64,000 nt of DNA from Levilactobacillus mulengensis. Lineage in GTDB: Bacteria > Bacillota > Bacilli > Lactobacillales > Lactobacillaceae. The notes below the pieces were generated by a model. That model was not told where the DNA came from, did not search any database, and was given only the letters and a program-made list of their open reading frames with translations. A program made the position numbers and the translations under genes. How positions within the stretch are numbered: the stretch's first letter is position 1; every line of letters begins with the position of its first letter. The stretch spans positions 54,299 to 118,298 of the forward strand of contig NZ_RHNW01000010.1 of assembly GCF_003946045.1 (NCBI RefSeq), in the 5' to 3' direction. This document shows, piece by piece, positions 43,253 through 51,471 of this stretch.

Positions 43253-43450
43253 TGGCACTGGTCGTTCCCGACGGTGGGGTCAAGGCTGCCCTGCTGTGGG
43301 GAACGCTTCCAGCCTGAGGGGCGGTCTTCCAGCTCGACTTTGAGCCTGAAAACCGGTCTCAAAGGTCGTCCCGTCATCTAAGCTGAGTGAGAAACCTCAG
43401 CTAAGATGACCGACACAGCAGGGCAACCTTGACCCACCTCTGGTCACTGG
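43253..43450 (+). repeat. Structured repeat family, type A, copy 6
   Basis: GGTCGTTCCCGACGG at the left and CCTCTGGTCACT at the right. Arms are TCAAGGCTGCCCTGCTGTG and ACAGCAGGGCAACCTTGA. CTTTGAG/CTCAAAG has loop CCTGAAAACCGGT; AGCTGAG/CTCAGCT forms the third stem. Confidence 0.87.
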
Positions 43451-43571
43451 TAGTGGTGGGGGATTGCCAGTTGCGTAGGATGCTGATCTGATTTCGTACT
43501 GCAATTATGGATGGGTATCGCAGAATCAATGTAGTAAGTAAAAAACGACTAGATTAATGGATTCGCTAGTT

Positions 43572-43875
43572 GTGGGTTAAACCAGTGTTAGCCGCAGGGA
43601 TGGTGAAAATGGGCAGCGAAGTCTGTGTTAGTGACCAGAGGCGGGGCAAAATGGCCAGCTGTGTCGGTGGTCTTGGTTGGGCGAACTTTTCCCAACCTAG
43701 TCCACGGGACAGGCTTTGAGACCGGTCTTTGGCTCAAAGTTGAGGTGGAAGCCTGTTTCTCAGGCTGGAACCGACCCCATAGCAGGGCGTTTTGACCCCG
43801 CCGGCGGGAACGACCAGAACCGCGCCACGGCCCATTTTCACCATCCCGGAGGCGCCAAAACAATCAGTTTAAACC
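43572..43875 (-). repeat. Structured repeat family, type A, copy 7 (reverse, complete)
   Basis: The complete terminal motif is seen: GTGGGTTAAACC, GCCGCAGGGATGG and TGAAAATGGGC on the left; GCCCATTTTCACCATCCC and GTTTAAACC on the right. Inside it has the reverse type A plan (GTGACCAGAGGCGGG, CTTTGAG, CCGCCGGCGGGAACG). It ends 25 bp before the dipeptidase start. Confidence 0.87.
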
Positions 43876-43900
43876 AAGAAAATATCGAAGGAGTGGTTTC

Positions 43901-45268
43901 ATGGCAGATACAGCAGCAGAAACGTTACAGAGCGCCGTCAATCAGGCCCTAGCCGAGGATCGGCAACGACTGGCAGACTACTTACATTTGGAAACGGTCT
44001 CCGCGCAGAAACGGGGAATCCCCGAAACGGTGGTGTTCTTGGAACAGGCCTTTCAGAAGTTAGGCGCCAACGTGGAAGTTTGGCGGGATGTGGCTGGGAG
44101 CAATCCCTTTGTGTTCGCGACATTTGCCGCTGGACCGACCGGCAATGCGAACAAGACGCTGTTGTTCTACAACCATTATGACGTGCAACCACCGGAACCC
44201 TTAGATGAATGGCACACGGAACCCTTTACCCTCACAGAGATTGATGGGAAGTACGTTGCCCGGGGCGTTTCCGATGACAAGGGCGAGCTGATGGCCCGGT
44301 TATCGGCGGTCAAGGCCCTCCAGAACAGCGGCGGCTTACCTTGTAACTTGAAGTTTATCGTCGAGGGTGAAGAAGAAGTTGGTAGTGGACACATTGAACC
44401 AATGGTGCGGCAACACGCAGCGGACTTAGCGGCTGACGTGGTGGTGTGGGAGACCGGCGGCAAGGATGCGGACGAGAATTTCAACGTCACCTGTGGCGTG
44501 AAGGGCATCATGAGCTTCGAGGTCAGCGTCCAAACGGCCGATAACGATTTGCATTCATCGCTAGCGGCTTACGCGGACAACGCAGCTTGGCGGTTGACCC
44601 GCGCCTTAGCGTCGTTGCGGGGTCCGAACAACGAGGTGTTGGTGGACGGCTTTTACGATGACGTGCGCGCCTTGACGCCCGTGGAGCAACAGGCAACGGA
44701 TCAATTAGCCTTCAATGAAGCAACGACTCGCCAGAACTTTGGGTTGAAGCGGCCGTTGGTTACGCGTGAACCGACGACGGCGCTGGTCAACGCAACGACC
44801 ATGACCATCAACGGCCTGACCAGTGGGTACGAGGGGGATGGCGTCAAGACCGTCCTACCTAAGTTTGCCCAAGCCAAGCTGGATTGTCGGTTGGTACCGA
44901 ACCAGGAGCCACATAAGATTGCCCAATTGATTCAGGCGCAGCTGGACCGCAATGGTTTCGACGACGTCCATGTGACCTACTTATTAGGTGAAAAACCCTT
45001 CCGGTCAGACTTGACCGACCCGTTCGTGCAAACGGCATTGACCACGGCCAAGGCGGTTTACGGGGACCACGTGAAATTGGTGCCCAATGCGGCTGGAACC
45101 GGGCCACAGGCACCATTTGATGAGACCCTGCACACGCCTATCGTGGCCTTCGGGTCCACCTGGGCGGGGTCAGGCCCGCATGCGCCAAACGAAAACGTGC
45201 GGGTTGCCGATTATCAGCAGGACGTGGCCTACACGGCGCAACTGTTGCAGGCATTTGGCCGGGCTTAA
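43901..45268 (+). CDS. M20 family metallodipeptidase (CNDP-like)
   Basis: A 455-residue dinuclear zinc peptidase. Metal and catalytic motifs are LFYNHYDVQPPEP (His, catalytic Asp), VARGVSDDKGELMA (bridging Asp), FIVEGEEEVGSG (catalytic and metal Glu) and a final His in WAGSGPHAPNENV. The insert between is the dimerisation domain. It breaks down di- or tripeptides in the cytoplasm, which fits the upstream peptide-binding protein although they are separately controlled. GAAGGAG precedes the ATG. Confidence 0.93.
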   Translation: MADTAAETLQSAVNQALAEDRQRLADYLHLETVSAQKRGIPETVVFLEQAFQKLGANVEVWRDVAGSNPFVFATFAAGPTGNANKTLLFYNHYDVQPPEPLDEWHTEPFTLTEIDGKYVARGVSDDKGELMARLSAVKALQNSGGLPCNLKFIVEGEEEVGSGHIEPMVRQHAADLAADVVVWETGGKDADENFNVTCGVKGIMSFEVSVQTADNDLHSSLAAYADNAAWRLTRALASLRGPNNEVLVDGFYDDVRALTPVEQQATDQLAFNEATTRQNFGLKRPLVTREPTTALVNATTMTINGLTSGYEGDGVKTVLPKFAQAKLDCRLVPNQEPHKIAQLIQAQLDRNGFDDVHVTYLLGEKPFRSDLTDPFVQTALTTAKAVYGDHVKLVPNAAGTGPQAPFDETLHTPIVAFGSTWAGSGPHAPNENVRVADYQQDVAYTAQLLQAFGRA

Positions 45269-45284
45269 ATAGGAAATAGATTAA

Positions 45285-45346
45285 CTAAAAACGCCAAAAT
45301 GGTTCGAGACAATTACTGTCCCGGGCCATTTTGGCGTTTAGTTGGT
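45285..45346. terminator. Bidirectional terminator
   Basis: AACGCCAAAATGG pairs with CCATTTTGGCGTT (45289-45343), with an inner GACA/TGTC stem. It separates two convergent genes. Confidence 0.88.
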
Positions 45347-45362
45347 TGTACCGAACGTGTTG

Positions 45363-45938
45363 TTAAGGAATCACGTAGAAGCTAGGTTGGAAGTAAGTTT
45401 GGCTGAAGACGCCGATACCGTCCGTTGGGTTTTGGGCGGCAACGTAAGAGCCATTACCCAGCGATAGGCCGTCGTGGTACGGTTGACTGTCGGAACCCCA
45501 GAATAGAATGGCACCAGCGGGCGCGTTGGCCACGTCGTAGTGGTGGGCACCCAGCGTGGCCTGCTGCGTGGTCGTCCGAGCGCTTAACCCGAGGGCGTAT
45601 TGGACCAAGCCGGAGCAGTCGAAACCGGCCGGTGTATTGCCACCGTAAACGTATGGTGTGCCACTGTTGGCGATGGCTAGCGCGGTGCTCAAGCCATTGC
45701 CACCGGCGACGTTGCTGGTTGTGGTGGCCGTGGCCGCTGAAGAGTTGGCCGTCGTGTGGGCATAGGTAGTCGAGGAGGTGGCTGGTCGGCCAGTCGTCGT
45801 GGCGACCTGACTAGTCTGAGTAGCCGGTTGTGCCTGGGCCGTCATGTGGGCCGAGGCCGTGGTCGTGCCGATAAAGAACAGGGCGCTGGCACCAAGCGTA
45901 CTGAGTAAGAGACGCGTTCGAATAGTGATAAGTGTCAC
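45363..45938 (-). CDS. NlpC/P60 family secreted peptidoglycan hydrolase
   Basis: A 191-residue exported hydrolase: signal peptide to about residue 30 (TTTASAHM), a low-complexity Thr/Ser linker, then an NlpC/P60 domain with the catalytic Cys in AGFDCSGLVQYAL, the TTQQATLGAHHYDV segment, AGAILFWG and PYHDGLSLGNGSYVAA holding the catalytic His. It cleaves stem-peptide bonds in peptidoglycan. The start is uncertain: the GTG at 45938 sits right against GGAG. TATACT at 46005-46010 may be its -10. Confidence 0.88.
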   Translation of the reverse strand: MTLITIRTRLLLSTLGASALFFIGTTTASAHMTAQAQPATQTSQVATTTGRPATSSTTYAHTTANSSAATATTTSNVAGGNGLSTALAIANSGTPYVYGGNTPAGFDCSGLVQYALGLSARTTTQQATLGAHHYDVANAPAGAILFWGSDSQPYHDGLSLGNGSYVAAQNPTDGIGVFSQTYFQPSFYVIP

Positions 45939-46296
45939 TCCAATGGTTAAGTATTTGTCGGGGGCTTCTATAGATAAACGGTGAAAGCCTTAACGACACT
46001 TTCGAGTATACCGATGAAAGGTTGCGGGGGTGTCTCATGACGTTTACAGATTAAGACAGTTCAGTAACGGCGGATGTCAGTCGTTGAGAATTTTTCACGC
46101 AGATAAGTGGTGATCCGGTGAGTGACTAAGCGTGTGAATCACTAGAAAATTGAAATAATTTGCCGCTGAAAATGGCGAATATCCAAGATAAATTGGCCGT
46201 AAACTCGCTTAAGGGGTGGTGACGAATGTGATGGGCAGGGTCCACTATCCATGGTAGGATTGAGCTTATCAACTTAATATTTTGGGGGTAGTGGGC
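45939..46296. other. Divergent intergenic region
   Basis: It lies between the divergent NlpC/P60 and HAD genes. Apart from the minus-strand TATACT and GGGGGTAGTGGGC before the HAD gene, no gene, repeat or terminator is recognisable. Confidence 0.5.
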
Positions 46297-47049
46297 ATGA
46301 AGACCTTTGTATTTGACGTGGACGGCACCTTGAGTTTTGATGGGCAAACGATTGCGGCGGAAATTTTAGCCAGCATTCAGGCGTTGGTGGAACGGGGCCA
46401 CCGGATAATTTTTGCTTCAGCACGGCCCATTCGGGACTTAATGCCGATTATTCCTGGGTTTAAGCATGCCCAACTGATTGGTGCCAACGGGGCCCTCGTG
46501 GCTCAGGACGGCCGTGTCGAAGTCGTTGCGCCCATTCAGACGGCAGACTTTCATCGGCTTCGTGGGGTCATTGCGCAGGCCAATCTGGATTACGTGGTCG
46601 ATGGCCGCTGGGACTACGCCGCACGGGTCACACCAACACATCCCCTTGCCCAACGAATCGATCCGGCGCACTTGGCGCAACGGGTCACTTTAGCAGAAAT
46701 TACCACGGCCGTGAAAGTCGTGCTCCTGGGGTTGCCGCCACGGCAGGCCACCGACCTGCACCGTACGTTGGCCGCCCGGAAAGGCTTGGCAGTCGTCAGT
46801 TATACCGGGGAGGGCAACCTAGACATTACGGCCCAAAATATTAACAAGGCCACAGCCCTGCAACACTTGGGCGTGACCGACTACATTGCATTTGGTAATG
46901 ATCAAAATGATTTGGAAATGTTGGCCGGCGCGCGGACCAGCGTCTGGGTTAACAGCAAAGCTCAGCTGGCGCACCTGGGCCAACGGGCATCCGTCACCTG
47001 TCAGCCGACCAGTCAGGCGGTGGCAACCCAGATTGCCCGTTTGACCTAG
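46297..47049 (+). CDS. HAD superfamily phosphatase, Cof type
   Basis: A 250-residue hydrolase. Motif I is FVFDVDGTLS, motif II is IIFASARP, and motif III/IV is YIAFGNDQNDLEMLAGA; the cap lies between. Such enzymes remove phosphate from sugar phosphates or cofactors; the substrate is not readable. The ATG at 46297 follows GGGGGTAGTGGGC; an upstream GTG at 46282 is possible but precedes the site. Confidence 0.9.
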   Translation: MKTFVFDVDGTLSFDGQTIAAEILASIQALVERGHRIIFASARPIRDLMPIIPGFKHAQLIGANGALVAQDGRVEVVAPIQTADFHRLRGVIAQANLDYVVDGRWDYAARVTPTHPLAQRIDPAHLAQRVTLAEITTAVKVVLLGLPPRQATDLHRTLAARKGLAVVSYTGEGNLDITAQNINKATALQHLGVTDYIAFGNDQNDLEMLAGARTSVWVNSKAQLAHLGQRASVTCQPTSQAVATQIARLT

Positions 47050-47105
47050 ATTTCACGCGCGTTTTTAAGCTGCGCCGAGAAATTTCAGTTGTAACTCGGC
47101 GCAAC

Positions 47106-47408
47106 TTGTGCTAATCTGACAACAGTTGCATAAGCTTAAAGACAATAAAAACGGCCAACGCCCAGCCTGCTACGACGGTTAGCGAACTAAGGATAGTGAG
47201 AGCTTAGTCACTCGTCAGGTGGGGATAACCCCGTTTTCGTTGCCGGCTGAAATTTCGAGAGTAGGCCGCGCCGTGATCCGCCACGTTATCAAGCGGAGCG
47301 TATGATAGTACGTTTATTAAAGTTGGTTTTGATTACTAAAACAATTTGGGTGGTACCGCGGAAAGATCTTTCGTCCCTTGATTATGGGGATGTTGGGTCT
47401 TTTTTTAG
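47106..47408 (+). promoter_or_regulatory. T-box riboswitch of asnS with its promoter
   Basis: TTGTGC (47106-47111), a 17-bp spacer and CATAAG (47129-47134) is a plausible promoter. The leader contains the T-box core GGGTGGTACCGCGG (47348-47361) followed by a TCCC/GGGGA-type terminator with seven T. The specifier is not certain; AAT in CTGAAATTTCG would fit asparagine. Confidence 0.88.
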
Positions 47409-47430
47409 TGCTCAGAGAAGGAGAATACAA

Positions 47431-48822
47431 ATGACAGAAGCGTTAGTCAGAGATTTATTCGGCGAAACACACTTTGCCGAAAGTGAAGAAGTTGTCTTAC
47501 ACGGTTGGGTGAAGACGGTGCGGGGGTCTAAGCGGGTTGGCTTTATCGAACTCGGCGATGGCTCAACCATCAAGAATGCCCAAATCGTGATGAAGAGTGA
47601 CATTGAAAACTATGCAGAACTGACGAAGTTACCACTGAGCTCAACGATCAAGGTCGTGGGGACGGTCGTTTACACGCCAGACGCTAAGCAACCCTTAGAA
47701 GTTCACGCCAAGTCCATCACGTTGGAAGGGACTTCCGACAACGATTACCCGCTGCAAAAGAAGAAGCATTCCTATGAATTCTTGCGGACCATGGCCCACT
47801 TGCGGCCACGGACCAACACGTTCTACGCGGTCTTCCGGATTCGGTCATTGGCAGCCTTTGCCATTCACCAATACCTGCAGGGCCACGGTTTCACCTACGT
47901 GAACACGCCAATCATCACCAGTAGTGACAGCGAAGGGGCCGGGGAAATGTTCCGGGTCACCACGCTGGACATGAACAACCTGCCTAAGACAGAAGATGGC
48001 AAGGTCGATGACCACGAAGACTTCTTCAAGAAGGAAACCAACTTGACGGTCAGTGGCCAACTGCCCGTTGAAGCTTTTGCCTTAGCTTTACGTGACGTTT
48101 ACACGTTCGGCCCAACTTTCCGGGCAGAAAACTCACATACGGCCCGGCACGCGTCAGAATTCTGGATGATCGAACCAGAAATGGCCTTTGCCGACCTGCA
48201 AGACGTCATCAACGAGTCCGAAGGGTTATTGAAGTACGTGGTCAACTACCTGTTAGACAACGCCAAGGATGAGTTAGACTTCTTGAACGGCGCCGTTGAC
48301 GAGGGCTTGTTGGACCGGTTACACCAAACGACCAACGAAAAATTTGCCCAAGTCACTTATACGCAAGCTATTGAAGAGTTGGAAAAGGCACCCGTTAAGT
48401 TTGATGTTCCCGTCTACTGGGGCCTCGACTTACAAGCCGAACACGAACGCTACCTGTGTGAACAGGTTTACAAGCGCCCAACCTTCTTGACAGATTACCC
48501 ACGTGAAATCAAGGCCTTCTACATGCGCGATAACGACGACGGTAAGACCGTTGCTGCCGCTGACTTATTGGTTCCTCGTATTGGTGAATTGATCGGTGGG
48601 AGTCAACGTGAGGAACGTCACGCTGAAATGGCCAAGAAGATCAAGGACAACAACTTGCCACAAGAAGAATACCAATGGTACCTTGATTTGCGGAAGTATG
48701 GCGAAACGCCACATTCCGGTTACGGTATCGGGTTCGAACGGTTACTGATGTACGTGACGGGGATGGAAAACATCCGCGACGTGATCCCTTACCCACGGAC
48801 CCCAGGTAACGCTGACTTCTAA
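47431..48822 (+). CDS. asnS: Asparaginyl-tRNA synthetase
   Basis: A class IIb synthetase (463 residues) that charges tRNA-Asn. An OB-fold anticodon domain (residues 10-110, [23 protein letters not shown]) is followed by the catalytic domain: motif 2 [28 protein letters not shown] and motif 3 [30 protein letters not shown]. The start is the ATG at 47431 behind AAGGAG. The protein ends PRTPGNADF; a second copy of this 3' end, reading PRTPGNAEF, lies at 49476. Uncharged tRNA-Asn should switch it on through the T-box. Confidence 0.97.
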   Translation: MTEALVRDLFGETHFAESEEVVLHGWVKTVRGSKRVGFIELGDGSTIKNAQIVMKSDIENYAELTKLPLSSTIKVVGTVVYTPDAKQPLEVHAKSITLEGTSDNDYPLQKKKHSYEFLRTMAHLRPRTNTFYAVFRIRSLAAFAIHQYLQGHGFTYVNTPIITSSDSEGAGEMFRVTTLDMNNLPKTEDGKVDDHEDFFKKETNLTVSGQLPVEAFALALRDVYTFGPTFRAENSHTARHASEFWMIEPEMAFADLQDVINESEGLLKYVVNYLLDNAKDELDFLNGAVDEGLLDRLHQTTNEKFAQVTYTQAIEELEKAPVKFDVPVYWGLDLQAEHERYLCEQVYKRPTFLTDYPREIKAFYMRDNDDGKTVAAADLLVPRIGELIGGSQREERHAEMAKKIKDNNLPQEEYQWYLDLRKYGETPHSGYGIGFERLLMYVTGMENIRDVIPYPRTPGNADF

Positions 48823-48897
48823 TTTTTTTGAAATTTAGGGAAAATGAAAAGGGCTGTCAGCCGCTAGAAATAGCGGTTGGCAGCCCTTTGTCGTCCA
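48790..48897 (+). repeat. Direct repeat, left copy (asnS 3' end and terminator)
   Basis: The last codons of asnS and its terminator are repeated at 49476-49582 in the same orientation with roughly four in five bases identical. The 680 bp between hold a type I toxin-antitoxin module. Confidence 0.8.
48848..48893 (+). terminator. asnS terminator
   Basis: AAAGGGCTG-x-CA-x-CCGCTA pairs with TAGCGG-x-TG-x-CAGCCCTTT. Confidence 0.88.
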
Positions 48898-49064
48898 GAA
48901 AAAGTGTAAAAGAAAACCCGTTAGCCGCGCAGCTAGCGAGTTATTTATCAGTGGCAAAGTGGCGTACAGACTCAAAGAGTGCAAGGTTGATTCCAAAAAC
49001 AGATATTTTAATTTTTAGATATTGATGTGTTTTCTGATGTTAGTAGCACTTTCGACGCAATGCA

Positions 49065-49093
49065 TTGCAATCCTAGTCGCCATACCTGATAAT
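49065..49093 (+). promoter_or_regulatory. Promoter of the Fst-like toxin mRNA
   Basis: TTGCAA (49065-49070), a 17-bp spacer and GATAAT (49088-49093). The leader folds CCCAC (49110 region) with GTGGG, hiding the GGGGAGGTG ribosome binding site. Confidence 0.65.
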
Positions 49094-49141
49094 AGAGAAG
49101 TTGCCTAACCCACACTAGCAACAGTGGGGAGGTGAACTCTC

Positions 49142-49228
49142 ATGTTTCAAAATCTTTTTGCGCCACTTGTTGTTGGCATCCTAGTCGCCTTATTTGCGGA
49201 CTGGTTAGACCGTAGACGGCATAGGTAG
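49142..49228 (+). CDS. Fst/Lpt-like type I toxin peptide, 28 residues
   Basis: The peptide starts MFQNLFAPLVVGILVALF and continues to a WLD motif and a basic tail (RRRHR). This is the Fst family pattern: a short hydrophobic helix with AP-x-VVG and a charged C-terminus, which damages the membrane when overproduced. GGGGAGG precedes the ATG and is covered by a leader hairpin. A direct repeat of its start region lies in the convergent antitoxin gene, as in the par locus of pAD1. Confidence 0.85.
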   Translation: MFQNLFAPLVVGILVALFADWLDRRRHR

Positions 49229-49271
49229 TTTTAGGTAACTTCTAACCCACCCGTTTAGTTTTACATAAACG

Positions 49272-49353
49272 TATAAAAAAGGCTCTGACTACTCCAATAG
49301 TCAGGGCCTTTGGTGAACTCAATGTTCCAAAATCTTTTTGTACTTAGAGTATA
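49272..49353 (-). ncRNA. Antitoxin RNA of the Fst-like module
   Basis: Transcribed toward the toxin gene from an extended -10 TGTTATACT (minus strand, TATACT at 49348-49353). It contains the repeat GGTGAACTC...AAAATCTTTTTG (49312-49340), nearly identical to 49131-49160 over the toxin start, and ends at the shared hairpin CTGACTA/TAGTCAG with six T at 49272 onward. Base pairing at these repeats would block toxin translation. Confidence 0.8.
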
Positions 49354-49475
49354 ACATATAATATACGTATTCGGGGAATAAGCTGCTTGTTCGAAAAGCA
49401 TACTCAAAAACACAGTGGTTTTATAGAATCATATTATGTATGATTTTACAAGCTGGTTACCCAGAAAGCCTACTA

Positions 49476-49582
49476 TACCCACGGACGCCAGGTAACGCTG
49501 AATTCTAATTTTTTAAATTTTAGCGATATTGAAAAGGGCCGTCAGCCGTTAAAAATGGCAGTTGGCAACCCTTTCGGCGTCC
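49476..49582 (+). repeat. Direct repeat, right copy (asnS 3' end remnant)
   Basis: It encodes the tail PRTPGNAEF-stop and a decayed terminator like the one after asnS. The Glu is the residue usual in this family, whereas the intact gene has Asp there. Confidence 0.8.
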
Positions 49583-49661
49583 AATTTAAAGGTTAATTGT
49601 CAATTGAAAATATGATGACTTAGCGTCAGGAAACCGATAGCTGATGTAATGAAGTCGTCAA

Positions 49662-50348
49662 TTAGTGATCAGTCATAAACTTAAATGCTTTATTTAAGTT
49701 TTCAGAATCTTGTAGATTGTTGAACGTTATTCTATGAGCATCACCATTGTCATCATAATACTTCATAAAGAAAGCACTATTAGAGTTTATCTTAGCGTTT
49801 TTAAGAACGACGGCATACCTTTTCTTACCCAGTTTTTTCTCCAGTGTTGCTAGGTCAATACTTGGTATATCATTTTGCTGTTCCAATGAGAATTGCCGAA
49901 TTTGATGGTGTACGCCTTTATAAGTAGAATCTGTTTTTCGATAAAAGTAAATCGGGAAATCCTTATACGGATCGAAGGACTTGGCGTTTATTCGTTTTTC
50001 CACTGTAGTAGCACTTATGGCGTAAGGCGTTTCATGGTAGTTTTTATAATTTGGTGTTTGGGTGAATTGAAAAATACATCCTAACAGAACGACTATCAAG
50101 AATCCGAAGCCACTCCACGTTTTGAAGTCTAAATCTTTAGAACGAAGATAAAACCAGACCAAATCACTTAAAATTAAAGCGCCTGCTAAAATCCATAAAC
50201 GCAAAATATAGTTTTTCAATGACGCGTCGGGCAAATCTACCCATACATTCGATAGTTGATAATAATCAGTTATCTTAATATATAATAAACCACCGGCAAT
50301 TATACTAAGGATAATCGTCGCAATGTTTAGTCTGCGTTGCATCTTCAT
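49662..50348 (-). CDS. A/T-rich membrane protein, 228 residues, unknown function
   Basis: Three hydrophobic helices near residues 8-25, 45-62 and 80-95 are followed by an outer domain of about 130 residues (AISATTVEKRINAKSFDPYKDFPIYFYRKTDS). The start at 50348 is set by GGGGAA six bases upstream; open sequence beyond it runs into the tmRNA region and is not coding. Codon and base use are clearly more A/T-rich than the neighbours, suggesting transfer. No family recognised. Confidence 0.7.
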   Translation of the reverse strand: MKMQRRLNIATIILSIIAGGLLYIKITDYYQLSNVWVDLPDASLKNYILRLWILAGALILSDLVWFYLRSKDLDFKTWSGFGFLIVVLLGCIFQFTQTPNYKNYHETPYAISATTVEKRINAKSFDPYKDFPIYFYRKTDSTYKGVHHQIRQFSLEQQNDIPSIDLATLEKKLGKKRYAVVLKNAKINSNSAFFMKYYDDNGDAHRITFNNLQDSENLNKAFKFMTDH

Positions 50349-50477
50349 ATGACATTCCCCTGACAATAATGGATTTTTTACGATTTTCACCGCCCTACAT
50401 GATGATTCTCGTGTGCTGGTTACCAGAAAGAGTCCCGTTGGCGACCATATCTTGATGATTAATACATTTTGGACAAA

Positions 50478-50508
50478 ATAAAAATGCCGTATTACCGGCA
50501 TTTTAAAG
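50478..50508 (-). terminator. tmRNA terminator
   Basis: AAAATGCCG pairs with CGGCATTTT and is followed on the minus strand by TTATTTT. Confidence 0.85.
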
Positions 50509-50538
50509 GGGTTATAACAATCCGTTTCTGGTGCTTTA

Positions 50539-50906
50539 TGGAGCCGGCGGGGATCGAACCCGCGTCCTAGCATATTGCCAACTTAACGTCTACACGCATA
50601 GGCAGACTACTTAAAGTTTCACTGAATAACTTGCCGCCTGTCAGGGCCCACATACTCAGCTAACCTGATTCATCTCTTCTAACGTACTTCAGGTGGGAGC
50701 CGTTAGCGTAAGCCCGTTAAATTTAGGACCCAGATCTAGACCGCGGGCAAGCCTAGGAGGATCTACGTTAAGCGCCTATTAAGCAGCTAAAGCGTAAGAA
50801 TTGTTATTATTTTTTGCAGTTATAATAAACTGGACCTTTTAACGTAGATGCCGCTACGACGCGCAGTCAAGCTTCAACCTATACCAGTCGAATCCAGAAC
50901 GGCCCC
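50539..50906 (-). ncRNA. ssrA: Transfer-messenger RNA
   Basis: About 368 nt. The 5' end GGGGCCGTTCTGGATTCGAC and the 3' end with TTCGA-type T-arm plus encoded CCA (complement of 50539-50541) form the tRNA-like part. The tag frame starts at GCA and reads AKNNNNSYALAA then stop. It rescues stalled ribosomes and marks unfinished proteins for degradation. TGGTACACT upstream on the minus strand, with TTGCAG 16 bp before TACACT, is its promoter. Confidence 0.97.
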
Positions 50907-51130
50907 ATTTCGATACTGATACAGTGTACCATATCTGAGCCCGTCTGCAAAATATTTGACTTGAATCGGCCGTAAACGACATAAATTTTTGGTAGGGGAC
51001 TGAGTCGGCTGGTGCTGTGGAACGCTGGTCAATCCGTCTAACTTGTTTTAAGCTAAAAGATGTATGCTGAATTGGAGACCGGACGCAATTTTGAAAAACG
51101 GCCGCCCCATGTGGTACCCAGGACTTGAAT

Positions 51131-51225
51131 TGAACGGTATAATGTGAGGGTGAGTCCGATTTCAGTGCTCACCGGGAATGACACTGGCCCCAATCCGGAG
51201 ACGGTGTCAGTAGTTCCCAGCCAGA
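51131..51225 (+). other. Promoter followed by two strong hairpins, in the 50907-51471 intergenic region
   Basis: GGTATAATG (TATAAT at 51139-51144) precedes hairpins GGTGAG/CTCACC (51150-51174) and GGGAA-x-GACAC/GTGTC-x-TTCCC (51175-51218). There is no T-run. It may be the leader of the response regulator gene or a separate RNA. The rest of the region shows no gene. Confidence 0.4.
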
Positions 51226-51471
51226 AATTAGTTTATACTGACAGCAGTGACCAGCACAACTATTTTAAGCGATTCAAGTGTTAGGGGCGTTATCAGCCAG
51301 GATGACCCTTAAATAATAGAAGAGAAAACGGTTACCGGCTAAAAGTTACAGAAACTTCATAGTTCTATCACCACCACTTCTGATTAACTTGTTAACTTCA
51401 GGATAACTATGAGCGACGAACTTTTTTGCCGGCACCGAATCCAGATAACGTTGGAATCAGTGGAGGTAACG

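Noticed and set aside
49662..50573. 303-residue version of the A/T-rich membrane protein
   Set aside because: The first 75 codons would run through the tmRNA 3' end and its terminator; the ribosome binding site supports the start at 50348.
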